DNA of 36,623 bases from Clostridioides difficile (lineage in GTDB: Bacteria > Bacillota > Clostridia > Peptostreptococcales > Peptostreptococcaceae): the NCBI RefSeq assembly GCF_001299635.1, contig NZ_JRHN01000048.1, positions 1-36,623 on the forward strand, given 5' to 3'. Position 1 is the stretch's first letter. Each line of letters begins with the position of its first letter. Position numbers and translations under genes: made by a program. The notes beneath the pieces are model-generated. The model did no database searches and was not told where the DNA came from. It saw only the letters and a list, made by a program, of their open reading frames with translations. Shown piece after piece: positions 8,238 through 18,955 of the stretch.

Positions 8238-8410
8238 CCTAGGGTAGAGGTAGCTGTAACTAAGAGTATCCAATAGTAGCTGGCAGGCGTTAATGATTGG
8301 AAAAAGGATTTACAGCCGAAGAAAATATTTCTTGCAATTATATTTTCTGGGATTACACATAACATGTGTAATACTGTCACTTATATTATAAGTGATGAGC
8401 TACAGGGTTT
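8238..8410 (+). promoter_or_regulatory. lysine riboswitch (L box) aptamer
   Basis: Conserved L-box blocks are present in order: TAGAGGTAGCT, AAGAGTATCC, GCCGAAG, TTTTCTGGGATT and TGTCACTT. They enclose the hairpin TTACACAT/ATGTGTAA. The closing P1 helix forms between GTAGCT (8250-8255) and GAGCTAC (8397-8403). The switch sits directly in front of an intrinsic terminator and the asd-dapA2-dapB1-dapH genes. Known lysine riboswitches of this arrangement turn genes off when lysine is bound. Confidence 0.93.
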
Positions 8411-8429
8411 ACTTTGAGTGATAAATTAG

Positions 8430-8459
8430 ACGTACAAAGTATACCTTTGTACGTTTTTT
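8430..8459 (+). terminator. riboswitch-controlled terminator
   Basis: A perfect 10-bp stem, ACGTACAAAG / CTTTGTACGT, followed by a T run. ACTTTG (8411-8416), just upstream, is complementary to CAAAGT in the 5' arm (8435-8440) and could contribute to an antiterminator when lysine is absent. Confidence 0.9.
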
Positions 8460-8587
8460 GTATATAATTAAAGTTGTTAATATAATATTAAAGTTTTTGG
8501 ATATAAAAAAATATTAACATATCTTACTTGTATAACTAAAATCAAATAAAATAATGTTTTAATAATTTAAAATTGGGGTGAATTTAT

Positions 8588-9589
8588 ATGAAAAAAGTAA
8601 ATGTAGCGATAGTTGGTGCTACTGGAATGGTAGGTAGAACATTTTTAAAAGTATTAGAAGAAAGAAATTTTCCAATAGAAAATCTATTTTTATTCTCTTC
8701 TTCTAAATCAGCTGGTTCTAAAGTAATATTTTGTGGTAAAGAATATATAGTAGAAGAATTAAAGGAAACTTCATTTACTGATAGAGGTATACAAATAGCA
8801 CTATTCTCTGCTGGAGGAAGTATTAGTGAAAAGTATGCTCCAATAGCAGCATCAAATGGAATCTTAGTAGTGGATAATTCTAGTCACTGGAGAATGGACC
8901 CAGATGTTCCTTTAGTAGTTCCTGAAGTAAATCCTGAAGCAATAAAAGAACACAAGGGCATAATAGCTAATCCTAACTGCTCTACTATACAAGCTATGGT
9001 TCCTCTTAAGCCACTTGATGATAAGTACAAAATTAAGAGAGTAGTATACTCTACTTACCAAGCTGTATCTGGTTCTGGTGTTAAAGGTGTTGAAGATTTA
9101 GAGAAAGGGATGAATGGTAATCCTACTGGATTCTACCCTCACCAAATATCTTACAATTGTCTTCCTCATATAGATTCATTTACTGAAAATGGATATACTA
9201 AGGAAGAAATGAAAATGGTAAATGAAACTATGAAAATACTTAATAATTACGACTTAAAAATAACTGCAACTACTGTAAGAGTTCCAGTGAGAAATGGTCA
9301 TAGTGAATCTATAAACGTTGAATTTAATAATCCATTTGAATTAGAAGACTTAGTAAAAACACTTGAAGAAGCTCCAGGGGTTGTAGTAGTTGATAATCCT
9401 GCTAATAATGAATATCCAACTGCTGTAGAATTTGACAATAGAGATGAAGTATTTGTTGGAAGAATAAGAAGAGACTTCAGTGTTGACAATGGTGTAAATC
9501 TTTGGGTTGTAGCTGACAATATCAGAAAAGGTGCTGCAACTAATGCAATTCAAATAGCTGAAATGGCTTTATCATACGATTTAGTATAA
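8588..9589 (+). CDS. asd: aspartate-semialdehyde dehydrogenase
   Basis: NADPH-dependent reduction of aspartyl phosphate to aspartate semialdehyde, the branch point for lysine, threonine and methionine. It has 333 residues. The nucleotide-binding motif GATGMVG is at 10-16, the catalytic cysteine is Cys131 (ANPNCSTIQ), QAVSGSG is at 158-164, and the catalytic base is His238 (RVPVRNGHSE). SD GGGGTG lies 8 nt before the ATG. It is the first gene of the riboswitch-controlled lysine operon, and its product is the substrate of the next gene. Confidence 0.96.
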   Translation: MKKVNVAIVGATGMVGRTFLKVLEERNFPIENLFLFSSSKSAGSKVIFCGKEYIVEELKETSFTDRGIQIALFSAGGSISEKYAPIAASNGILVVDNSSHWRMDPDVPLVVPEVNPEAIKEHKGIIANPNCSTIQAMVPLKPLDDKYKIKRVVYSTYQAVSGSGVKGVEDLEKGMNGNPTGFYPHQISYNCLPHIDSFTENGYTKEEMKMVNETMKILNNYDLKITATTVRVPVRNGHSESINVEFNNPFELEDLVKTLEEAPGVVVVDNPANNEYPTAVEFDNRDEVFVGRIRRDFSVDNGVNLWVVADNIRKGAATNAIQIAEMALSYDLV

Positions 9590-9705
9590 TATACAAACTT
9601 GTATAAATATATAATTTTGTAAAATATTAATAATAATATAAAAACAAGCATTAGAAGTAACTGTAATATAAAACACAAAAATAAAAAAGAGGGGATTGAT
9701 TTTAT

Positions 9706-10593
9706 ATGATATTTAAAGGTTCTGCTGTTGCTCTAGTTACACCATTTACAAAGGATAACAAAGTTGATTTTGACAAATTAGGCGAATTGGTTGAATACCA
9801 GATAGCTAATGGTACTGATGCTATAGTATCTTGTGGTACTACTGGTGAAGCTAATACTATGACTGATGAAGAACAACTTGCTACTATTAAGTATGTTGTA
9901 GAAAAAGTTAATAAAAGAGTTCCTGTTATAGCTGGAAGTGGTTCTAATGATACTATGCACTCAGTTAATCTAAGCCAAGAAGCTGAAAAATTAGGAGTAG
10001 ATGCTCTATTAATCATAACTCCTTATTACAATAAAGCTAATAAAGCTGGACTTAAACGTCATTTTGAAACAATAGCTAACAGTGTCAAACTTCCAATTAT
10101 ACTTTACAATGTCCCTGGAAGAACTTGTGTAAATATAAGTCCTAGCCTTATAGTTGAACTTGCTAAAATAGATAATATCGTTGCTGTAAAAGAAGCTAGT
10201 GGAGACCTAGGACAGGTTGCAGAAATAGCTAGTTTAGTTCCAGATGATTTTGCTATCTACTCTGGTAATGATGATACTATACTTCCTTTATTATCTTTAG
10301 GAGGTCAAGGAGTTATATCAGTACTTGCTAATGTTTGCCCTCAAGAAACTCACGATTTAGTAGCCAAATTCTTTGAAGGCGATATAGAAGGTTCTAGAAA
10401 ATTACAACTTGGTATGGATGCTCTAATAGCAGCTTTATTTATAGAAGTAAATCCTATACCAGTTAAGACTGCAATGAATTTACTAGGATTCAATGTTGGA
10501 GATTTAAGATTACCTCTAGCAGAAATGGACCCAGCAAATTTAGAAGTATTAAAGAAAGAATTAGTTAACTTTGGACTAAAAGTTAATGCATAG
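9706..10593 (+). CDS. dapA: 4-hydroxy-tetrahydrodipicolinate synthase, copy 2
   Basis: Second DapA paralogue (295 residues), with the same catalytic set as the copy at 7278: Thr45-Thr46, Tyr107-Tyr108, Tyr134, Arg139 and Lys162. It lies downstream of asd in the riboswitch operon, so it is the lysine-regulated isoform. SD GAGGGG precedes the ATG. The two proteins are alike over their whole length; the differences are scattered and none hits a catalytic residue I can identify. Confidence 0.95.
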   Translation: MIFKGSAVALVTPFTKDNKVDFDKLGELVEYQIANGTDAIVSCGTTGEANTMTDEEQLATIKYVVEKVNKRVPVIAGSGSNDTMHSVNLSQEAEKLGVDALLIITPYYNKANKAGLKRHFETIANSVKLPIILYNVPGRTCVNISPSLIVELAKIDNIVAVKEASGDLGQVAEIASLVPDDFAIYSGNDDTILPLLSLGGQGVISVLANVCPQETHDLVAKFFEGDIEGSRKLQLGMDALIAALFIEVNPIPVKTAMNLLGFNVGDLRLPLAEMDPANLEVLKKELVNFGLKVNA

Positions 10594-10659
10594 TAAAAAT
10601 TGATGCATGGTAAAAAATAGGTTTGGTCAAAAGTTAGCCCTTAATCATAGGAGGAAATT

Positions 10660-11409
10660 ATGTTAAAAGTTATAGCAACTGGTTATGATGGAAAAATGGG
10701 TAAGATTTTAGCCGATACTATAAGAGAAGATAGTGAATTAGAATTGGTTTGTGTTGCAGCTAGAGGTATGGATAGTTGTGAAGGTGACCTTAAAATCTAC
10801 GAAGACATGAGCACTATAGTTGAAGAAGTTGATGTAGTTATAGATTTTTCTCATCACTCTAATTTAGATAATATCTTATCTTATGTTTTAAAGACTAAGA
10901 CACCTTTAGTAATTGCTACTACTGGATATAATGATGAAGAAATGAACAAAATACATGAAGCGGCTAAAGTTATTCCTGTATTCCAATCATATAATATGTC
11001 TCTTGGTGTAAATGTATTAGTGAAATTAGTTAAAGATGCAGCTAAATTATTAGAAGGATTTGATATAGAAATAATAGAAAAACATCACAACAGAAAAGTA
11101 GATGCCCCAAGTGGCACAGCTGTTATGATTGCTAACGCTATAAAAGAGGTTTTACCAAATGTTGAAAATAATTATGGTAGATATGGTCGTAGCGCAAAAA
11201 GACAACCAAACGAAGTTGGTATTCATGCTATAAGAGGTGGAAATATTGTTGGTGAACATGATGCTCTATTTGCAGGAGATAATGAAGTCCTTACAATAAG
11301 CCATCAAGCCCAATCTCGTGGTATCTTTGCAAGTGGTTCTATAGCTGCTGCTAAATACTTAGTTAAACAAAAACCAGGATTTTATAATATGGACAGCATG
11401 TTAGGATAA
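10660..11409 (+). CDS. dapB: 4-hydroxy-tetrahydrodipicolinate reductase, copy 1
   Basis: NAD(P)H-dependent reductase that converts the DapA product to tetrahydrodipicolinate. The 249-residue protein has the Rossmann glycine motif GYDGKMG (8-14) and the DapB signature with the catalytic His and Lys, EKHHNRK (His142-His143, Lys146), followed by APSGT (149-153). SD GGAGG is 6-7 nt from the ATG. It is the third gene of the lysine operon and is paralogous to the gene at 13759. Confidence 0.95.
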   Translation: MLKVIATGYDGKMGKILADTIREDSELELVCVAARGMDSCEGDLKIYEDMSTIVEEVDVVIDFSHHSNLDNILSYVLKTKTPLVIATTGYNDEEMNKIHEAAKVIPVFQSYNMSLGVNVLVKLVKDAAKLLEGFDIEIIEKHHNRKVDAPSGTAVMIANAIKEVLPNVENNYGRYGRSAKRQPNEVGIHAIRGGNIVGEHDALFAGDNEVLTISHQAQSRGIFASGSIAAAKYLVKQKPGFYNMDSMLG

Positions 11410-11597
11410 TAACAATAATATAATGAGGACACACAGTTTAACTCAAATATATACAATAGATAAATTTATTTGATACTATGCTTATATAATAAAAAATCTG
11501 TAAAATAAATGTAAATAATGAAAAGTAAGTATATACTAAAATTGATAAATAAGTATATAATAAAAGAAATATAATGAAATACAAGGAGAATTAACAA

Positions 11598-12314
11598 ATG
11601 GTAAATTTAAACGATGCTTATGAAATAGCAAGATATATAAAAGAAGTTAAAAAGAAAACACCTGTTAAGGTATATGTAAATACTAACTCTTTACATTTCC
11701 AATCAACTGATAAATTTAAAGTATTTGGATGCAATGGTTCTTATATATTTATAGGTGACTATGAAGATATAATGGAAGTATTAGATAAACATGGTAAAGA
11801 TATAATAGATACTCATGTAGAATACGATAGAAGAAATTCTGCTATTCCTCTAAAAAATACTTTAAGTGAACATGCAAGAATCGAGCCAGGTGCAATAATA
11901 AGAGATATGGTTACTATAGAAAAAAATGCTGTTGTGATGATGGGAGCTGTTATAAATATAGGCGCTGTTATTGGTGAAGGTTCTATGGTAGATATGAATG
12001 CTGTTATTGGAGCTAGAGGTACTCTTGGTAAAAATGTTCATTTAGGTGCTGGAGCTGTTGTTGCTGGTGTTTTAGAGCCACCTTCTGCTACTCCTGTTAT
12101 AGTTGAAGATGATGTTTTAATAGGAGCTAATGCAGTTATTCTTGAAGGTGTTAGAATCGGTAAAGGTGCTGTTGTTGCAGCTGGTGCTATTGTAACTACT
12201 GATGTAGAAGCTGGTGCTGTTGTTGCTGGTTCTCCTGCTAAAGTTATAAAAATGAAAGATGAAAAAACGGCTGACAAGACTAAACTTATGGATGACCTTA
12301 GAAATTTAGATTAA
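11598..12314 (+). CDS. dapH: tetrahydrodipicolinate N-acetyltransferase
   Basis: Acetylates tetrahydrodipicolinate, so this organism uses the acetyl branch of diaminopimelate synthesis. The 238-residue protein has an N-terminal helical region (1-85) and then a left-handed beta-helix of hexapeptide repeats, about residues 95-215 ([24 protein letters not shown] and so on), as in trimeric acyltransferases. Some annotations call it dapD, but the size and sequence fit the acetyl-CoA-dependent DapH family. SD AAGGAG precedes the ATG. A strong terminator follows, closing the operon. Confidence 0.93.
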   Translation: MVNLNDAYEIARYIKEVKKKTPVKVYVNTNSLHFQSTDKFKVFGCNGSYIFIGDYEDIMEVLDKHGKDIIDTHVEYDRRNSAIPLKNTLSEHARIEPGAIIRDMVTIEKNAVVMMGAVINIGAVIGEGSMVDMNAVIGARGTLGKNVHLGAGAVVAGVLEPPSATPVIVEDDVLIGANAVILEGVRIGKGAVVAAGAIVTTDVEAGAVVAGSPAKVIKMKDEKTADKTKLMDDLRNLD

Positions 12315-12339
12315 TTAAATAAGTAATGTATAAGCAAAA

Positions 12340-12385
12340 GGGTGTCTCAACATGAATTTAATTCATTAGAGACACCCTCTTTTTA
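12340..12385. terminator. bidirectional terminator between dapH and the SPFH gene
   Basis: GGGTGTCTC / GAGACACCC with an inner ATGAATT/AATTCAT pairing. The plus strand continues TCTTTTT and the minus strand TTTTGC. The genes on either side converge on it. Confidence 0.88.
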
Positions 12386-12427
12386 GGATATTTGAAATTA
12401 TTTAAAATGTCTTAACTTTACCCTAGA

Positions 12428-13417
12428 TTAATATATTGAACCACTATTTACTACTGGTTGTGCATCTTTATTACCACAAAGAACAACCAATAGATTACTT
12501 ACCATAGCTGCTTTACGTTCTTCATCCAAAGTTACAACATTATTTTCACTTAAATTAGTTAGTGCCATTTCTACCATACTTACAGCCCCTTCAACAATCT
12601 TTTTACGTGCTGCTATTATAGCCTCTGCTTGTTGACGTTGTAACATTGCTGCTGCAATTTCTGGCGCATAAGAAAGGTGAGTAATTCTTACTTCACACAC
12701 TTCAATTCCTGCAATATCAACTCTTGATTGTAATTCGTCTTTTAATTTATCAGCTATCTCTTGACTACTACCACGAAGAGATTTCTCATCTCCATCTTCA
12801 GATACATCGTATGGATAAAGTCTTGAAACATTACGAATAGTCGAATCACATTGAATAGATAAAAATGTATTATAATTATCCACATTAAATACTGCCTTTG
12901 TTGCATCTATAACCTTCCAAATTACAACAACTCCTATTATAATCGGATTTCCTAATAAATCATTAACTTTCTGCTTTTCATTATTAAGAGTCATTGTTTT
13001 TAAAGATACTTTTTTCCCTCTTGGATTAGATGATATATCTACTTTTTCATCAGATGAAGATTTTGATATATTAATTCCTGATGATGTTGGATTTATTGCA
13101 GAACAAAATGGATTTACCCAATAGTATCCTTCTTTTTTTATAGTCCCATAATAGTTACCAAACAAAACAAGAACTATAGCTTCCTTAGGATTAATCATCT
13201 TTAGTCCAAAACATAGGATAAAATCTACCAGTATAAATACAAGCCCTGAAATTAACATAAGTGAACCTATCCCAGCAAAACCACTATCAAGTTTTATTAT
13301 TCCAAAAACCATAATAGCTATTGAAACTACTAAAAATAAGATAATCATTATCAAAGCCATTACTCCATTAAATGTCTTTGCTTCTTTCTCTTGATAAGTC
13401 TTCTCTTCTTTTAACAT
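12428..13417 (-). CDS. SPFH/band-7 domain membrane protein
   Basis: A 329-residue protein with two adjacent hydrophobic segments near the N-terminus (about residues 20-45 and 52-75) and then a band-7/SPFH domain (about 80-270). It contains DSTIRNVSRLYPYDV and the SPFH-typical end AAAMLQRQQAEAIIAARKKIVEGA, a helical coiled-coil region. Such proteins form oligomeric scaffolds in membranes; the specific role here is unknown. The frame opens at 13432, but GGGAG lies between that ATG and the next, so ATG 13417 (MLKEEKTYQ) is the better start. It interrupts the run of dap genes on the opposite strand. Confidence 0.85.
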   Translation of the reverse strand: MLKEEKTYQEKEAKTFNGVMALIMIILFLVVSIAIMVFGIIKLDSGFAGIGSLMLISGLVFILVDFILCFGLKMINPKEAIVLVLFGNYYGTIKKEGYYWVNPFCSAINPTSSGINISKSSSDEKVDISSNPRGKKVSLKTMTLNNEKQKVNDLLGNPIIIGVVVIWKVIDATKAVFNVDNYNTFLSIQCDSTIRNVSRLYPYDVSEDGDEKSLRGSSQEIADKLKDELQSRVDIAGIEVCEVRITHLSYAPEIAAAMLQRQQAEAIIAARKKIVEGAVSMVEMALTNLSENNVVTLDEERKAAMVSNLLVVLCGNKDAQPVVNSGSIY

Positions 13418-13758
13418 ATCTATCACTCCCATCTTAGTATATTAAGTTAAGATATTTCTAATTTAATAATATCACTTTTAATACCCTAAATGTTGAGTTT
13501 AAAGTTAATACTTTAAATTTTTATCTATCTTTACATATACACATCTTTAGAACTTTTAATATATTAATATTGATTTTTAAGCGAATTTTATGAAATATGA
13601 ACTTAAATTTAATATATATTAAATTTAGGCACTCTTTTTTAAATATCCAGTAAACTATAACCCTAATATCACTAATATTATTTTATATAAATTGTATTAG
13701 TGATAAAATAAACTTATAGTAATACAACAAATTTTTATTAATTTCATAGGAGGAATTT
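13418..13758. promoter_or_regulatory. divergent control region between the SPFH gene and dapB2
   Basis: 340 bp, AT-rich. It holds a perfect 10-bp inverted repeat, ATCACTAATA (13668-13677) and TATTAGTGAT (13695-13704), with a 17-nt spacer, beside a TAAAAT hexamer that may be the dapB2 -10 box. No riboswitch or T-box is seen here, in contrast to the lysine operon. Confidence 0.4.
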
Positions 13759-14514
13759 ATGTTGAAGGTTATAATTAGTGGTTATAATGGAACAATGGGA
13801 AGAGTACTAGCAGAATGTGTAAAAAAAGATAGTGAATTAGAACTAGTGTGTGGGGTAGCTAGGTCTGCTGATGAAAAAGGTTGCCATGGTGATACAAAAC
13901 TTTATAAGACAATGACTGATGTTACTGAAAAAGCTGATGTCATAATAGATTTTTCACATCATGAAACTTTAGAACCAATATTATCATATGCGCTAAAAAA
14001 TAATGTACCTGTAGTATTAGCCACTACTGGCTATGATGAGAGTGATTTAAACAGAATAGAAGAAGCATCAAAAAATATTCCTATATTATTATCATCAAAT
14101 ACATCTCTTGGAGTAAATATATTAATAAAATTGGTTAAAGATGCATCAAAAATGCTAAATGGTTTTGATATTGAAATTATAGAAAAACATCACAATAGAA
14201 AAGAAGATGCTCCTAGTGGAACTGCTACTATGATAGCAAATGCAATTAAAGAAGTGTTGCCTGAAAGTATAAATAAACATGGAAGATATGGTAGGGATTG
14301 CAAAAGAAAAGCAAACGAAATTGGAATACACTCTATAAGAGGAGGCAATATAATCAGTGACCATGATGTTATATTTGCAGGTGATAATGAAGTTCTTACA
14401 TTAAGTCATCATTCTCAATCTGATGAGGTGTTTGCAAACGGTTCTATAGTTGCAGCTAAATTCTTAGTTGGTAAACAATCTGGACTTTATAAAATGTCAG
14501 ACATATTAGGATAG
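13759..14514 (+). CDS. dapB: 4-hydroxy-tetrahydrodipicolinate reductase, copy 2
   Basis: Second DapB paralogue (251 residues), with GYNGTMG near residue 8, EKHHNRKEDAPSGT in the active-site region and the same overall layout as the copy at 10660. SD AGGAGG is 6 nt from the ATG. It stands alone outside the riboswitch operon, behind its own promoter region with an inverted repeat, and converges on the spore gene bclA. Both copies keep the catalytic residues, so both should be active. Confidence 0.94.
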   Translation: MLKVIISGYNGTMGRVLAECVKKDSELELVCGVARSADEKGCHGDTKLYKTMTDVTEKADVIIDFSHHETLEPILSYALKNNVPVVLATTGYDESDLNRIEEASKNIPILLSSNTSLGVNILIKLVKDASKMLNGFDIEIIEKHHNRKEDAPSGTATMIANAIKEVLPESINKHGRYGRDCKRKANEIGIHSIRGGNIISDHDVIFAGDNEVLTLSHHSQSDEVFANGSIVAAKFLVGKQSGLYKMSDILG

Positions 14515-14532
14515 TTTTTTATACATAATAAA

Positions 14533-14584
14533 TCTCAATCTATTTAGATATTCAAGTATAAACATTTAAATAGATTGAGATTTT
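14533..14584. terminator. bidirectional terminator between dapB2 and bclA
   Basis: A 14-bp stem, TCTCAATCTATTTA / TAAATAGATTGAGA, followed by TTTTAATAT on the plus strand. It lies between two converging genes. Confidence 0.85.
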
Positions 14585-14592
14585 AATATATA

Positions 14593-16340
<1,748 letters not shown>

Positions 16341-16342
16341 TA

Positions 16343-16371
16343 TAATTATATGAATCGACAATTTCTTATGT
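16343..16371 (-). promoter_or_regulatory. candidate sigma-K promoter of bclA
   Basis: ACA (16371-16369), a 16-nt spacer and CATATAATTA (16352-16343) fit the mother-cell sigma-K pattern (-35 AC/ACA, -10 CATAnnnTA) with one poor position. BclA proteins are late mother-cell products, which fits. Confidence 0.5.
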
Positions 16372-16381
16372 GAGAATATAT

Positions 16382-17599
16382 TTATTTACTTATATCAATA
16401 TCTATACTTTGATTATTAAATGACTCTATATTATTAACTTCTTTGCTCCAATCCTCTATTATTGGAGTAATACTTATTTTTTTAACATCTTTTTTGACTT
16501 CATACTCTAAAGAAGATTCAACATAATTACCTTTAGAATAATCTAGACTATATCCTCCTGCTCCACTAAGTAACTCTAAACTTTTTCCTCTTGCATCTTT
16601 AAGTTCAAATCCTAATGTTTTTGGAAGTTTATCATCTTTAGCAAAATTATATTTATTAACTTTGAATCCATACATTACTTTAATCTTCGTTGGAGAAACC
16701 CTCACTTCTTTTAATACTAAATCTATATCAACGTTTTTATTTTTTAATCGTACATTCTTGTCGACATTATAAATTCTTGTATCTTTAGCTATATTTGAAC
16801 CATTTATACTAGTATTAAATTCCCAATTTCCACTAAGATACCCATTTAAGTGCTCACCTTCTACTCCTCCCATGTTTCCTATCTCTATCTCTTTTGATGT
16901 CTTTATACTCTTGTTTAACTCATACTCAACTTTATTTATGCTTATACTTATATCATAATCTTTATTTAAATCTACATTTTTCAATAAATCAAAATTTTCT
17001 ACATCACTTTTTCCATCTCCATCTTTATCCAAATTTTCAAGTTTGCATGTCATAACCATATTAGTAGTTCCATCTTTATTTTTTTCTGATGTAGAAGGAC
17101 CTGATACTGAAACAAAGTTCATATCTCCAACTTTAATTTTAATATCATCAATTCCCAAGAATCCATTTTCTTTCTTTAAACCCAAGGCATCTTTATCAAG
17201 CTTACTATCATCAACACTTATATTTAAAAATAGCTCCCCTTCTCCAAGCATAATCTCATTTAATGTTATACTTATTCCTTTATCTGTAACAACACTGTCT
17301 ACAATGTTTTTATAGGGTTTGAGTTCTTCAGTATCTTTATTAAAGAAGTATTCTATTTGTTTTCCTATATGTTGCATGTATGCTAAGGTAGTTTCATTAG
17401 TAAATGCAGATGTACCTAAAATAACTACTGATAATCCTCCTACAAGAGCATATCTCTTAAAATTATTACTCTTATTATATTTAACCTTAGATTTCATTCT
17501 CTTTTTCATCTCCTCTTTTTCTTCACTACTCAATACAATGTCATCATATTCTTCTATATTTATATTTGTCTCATTAAATAAATCAAATTTATCTTTCAT
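16382..17599 (-). CDS. DUF4179-type anti-sigma factor-like membrane protein
   Basis: A 405-residue single-pass protein. It has an acidic and basic cytoplasmic N-terminus (1-46, with SSEEKEEMKKRMKSKV), one membrane segment (about 50-68, YALVGGLSVVILGTSAF) and a large lysine- and aspartate-rich extracytoplasmic domain of the DUF4179 type. It begins 62 nt after the stop of a sigma-factor gene, the standard sigma/anti-sigma order, so I infer that it holds that sigma factor at the membrane until a signal arrives. SD AAGGAG lies 6 nt before the ATG. The signal and target genes are unknown. The direction and adjacency would allow read-through toward bclA, but I see no evidence that the two are functionally linked. 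Confidence 0.78.
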   Translation of the reverse strand: MKDKFDLFNETNINIEEYDDIVLSSEEKEEMKKRMKSKVKYNKSNNFKRYALVGGLSVVILGTSAFTNETTLAYMQHIGKQIEYFFNKDTEELKPYKNIVDSVVTDKGISITLNEIMLGEGELFLNISVDDSKLDKDALGLKKENGFLGIDDIKIKVGDMNFVSVSGPSTSEKNKDGTTNMVMTCKLENLDKDGDGKSDVENFDLLKNVDLNKDYDISISINKVEYELNKSIKTSKEIEIGNMGGVEGEHLNGYLSGNWEFNTSINGSNIAKDTRIYNVDKNVRLKNKNVDIDLVLKEVRVSPTKIKVMYGFKVNKYNFAKDDKLPKTLGFELKDARGKSLELLSGAGGYSLDYSKGNYVESSLEYEVKKDVKKISITPIIEDWSKEVNNIESFNNQSIDIDISK

Positions 17600-17661
17600 A
17601 AAAAATCTCCTTTTCTTCTATATTTTTTATATTCAAATATTTACTATTATCCATTTTATAT

Positions 17662-18195
17662 TTAAGCTTTCTTCTTATTTAAATGAATTTTCATCTTTTT
17701 TCTGCCCCTTGAAAGTCTATTATGTAAATTCTCAACAGTAGTCTCATTTTGCATAGCTATGTCTTTTAGAGACATCTCTTCTAAATAATACTTTCTAAAG
17801 AGCTCTGCATCTTTAGCACTTAATGTACTTATAAGGTCATTTATTTCTTCTTCAATTTCTTTTTTGTACAATTTTTTATCTATATAGGATATTTCTTTAT
17901 CTTCCAATTCCAAGTGCATATTATTGTTTGTGTACTTTTTCCTATAATTGATTGCTCTATATTTAGAGATAGAACCTATCCAATTTTTAAAGGAATTTTT
18001 TTCACTATCAAATTTTTCTATGTTATTCCATATTGATAAAAGTACATCATCTATACACTCTTCCTCATAAATCCTAGCATTAGCAAGAGTTCTTCTAACT
18101 ATAGATGCTATAAAGTTTCCATACTCATCAATAAGCATTTCCATCCCTTTTTCTTTTTTCTTTTTTATATTTTTGATTATCAGTTTATCCTCCAA
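17662..18195 (-). CDS. RNA polymerase sigma factor, ECF type
   Basis: A 177-residue sigma-70 family protein with region 2 at about 20-85 (YEEECIDDVLLSIW, then NWIGSISKYRAINYRKK) and region 4 at about 115-170 (LSAKDAELFRKYYLEEMSLKDIA, RLSRGRKK). This size and two-domain layout is that of ECF sigma factors. The open frame starts at 18261, but AAAGGAGG sits at 18211-18204 and points to TTG 18195 (MEDKLII). It is paired with the downstream DUF4179 gene. A perfect 18-bp palindrome abuts the SD. It is not one of the three named C. difficile ECF genes (csfT, csfU, csfV) by location. Confidence 0.85.
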   Translation of the reverse strand: MEDKLIIKNIKKKKEKGMEMLIDEYGNFIASIVRRTLANARIYEEECIDDVLLSIWNNIEKFDSEKNSFKNWIGSISKYRAINYRKKYTNNNMHLELEDKEISYIDKKLYKKEIEEEINDLISTLSAKDAELFRKYYLEEMSLKDIAMQNETTVENLHNRLSRGRKKMKIHLNKKKA

Positions 18196-18208
18196 GTTAA
18201 TACCTCCT

Positions 18209-18226
18209 TTGTAAAAGCTTTTACAA
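18209..18226. promoter_or_regulatory. 18-bp perfect palindrome upstream of the sigma gene
   Basis: TTGTAAAAGCTTTTACAA, self-complementary over its whole length. On the minus strand its last bases touch the SD of the sigma gene. It could be a repressor operator or an RNA element occluding the RBS. Confidence 0.5.
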
Positions 18227-18357
18227 CTACTAATACAATTAAAAATCTCATTTCCTATCACTTATTTTAAATTTTTTTATTATATTTATAAAAATAAAAC
18301 TAGTTAAGCCATATAAAATTAAACTAATCCTACTTTAAATTACCTTTCAAATAAAAA

Positions 18358-18396
18358 ATGCCTCAACACGATTAATAAAAATCATATTGAGGCATC
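18358..18396 (-). terminator. terminator of hpt
   Basis: ATGCCTCAA / TTGAGGCAT stem with an extra GAT/ATC pairing inside. The minus strand continues with a run of T directly after GGCA. Confidence 0.85.
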
Positions 18397-18415
18397 CACA
18401 AAATTATATAATTGC

Positions 18416-18955
18416 TTATCTATCTTCATCTGTAACATTGAATATATAAGGAACATTTCTATAGTAATCACCAAAATCAAATCCATACCCGACTACAAAC
18501 TTATCTTCTATTTCAAATCCACAATAATCTGGCACTAAATCTACTTTTCTTCTACTTGGTTTGTCCAAAAGAACACAACATTTTAAACTAGCTGGGTTTT
18601 TAGCTTTTAAATGCTTTAATACAAAATCCATAGTTAAGGCAGAATCGGTAATATCATCTACGACTAATACATCATATCCTGCTATATCAGTAGTAACATC
18701 TGCAACTACTTTTACTTTACCAGTACTTTCTTCACTATTTCCATAACTAGATGTAGTCATAAAATTAACTCTAAGAGGTAAATTTATATTTCTAACTAAG
18801 TCCGCACAAAATATAAAGCTACCTTTTAATAGAGAAACTACCATAAGATTTTTATCTTTATAGTCTTTTTCTATAACTGCTCCTAATTCTTTTAATTTAT
18901 CTTTAATTTTTTCTTCTGAATACAACACTTCCCATTTTTTTGCTTCTATATCCAT
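18416..18955 (-). CDS. hpt: hypoxanthine phosphoribosyltransferase
   Basis: Purine salvage enzyme that transfers phosphoribosyl from PRPP to hypoxanthine (and usually guanine), giving IMP or GMP in the cytoplasm. The 179-residue length is standard. The PRPP-binding motif reads VLVVDDITDSALT, the flexible-loop segment is MTTSSYGNS, and KFVVGYGFD contributes to base binding. SD GGAGG is 7 nt from the ATG. It is a single-gene unit with its own terminator. Confidence 0.93.
   Translation of the reverse strand: MDIEAKKWEVLYSEEKIKDKLKELGAVIEKDYKDKNLMVVSLLKGSFIFCADLVRNINLPLRVNFMTTSSYGNSEESTGKVKVVADVTTDIAGYDVLVVDDITDSALTMDFVLKHLKAKNPASLKCCVLLDKPSRRKVDLVPDYCGFEIEDKFVVGYGFDFGDYYRNVPYIFNVTDEDR

Noticed and set aside
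17662-18261. Longer sigma factor starting at ATG 18261
   Set aside because: The extra 22 codons cover the palindrome and the SD (AAAGGAGG), and do not look like sigma-factor sequence. TTG 18195 is well placed.
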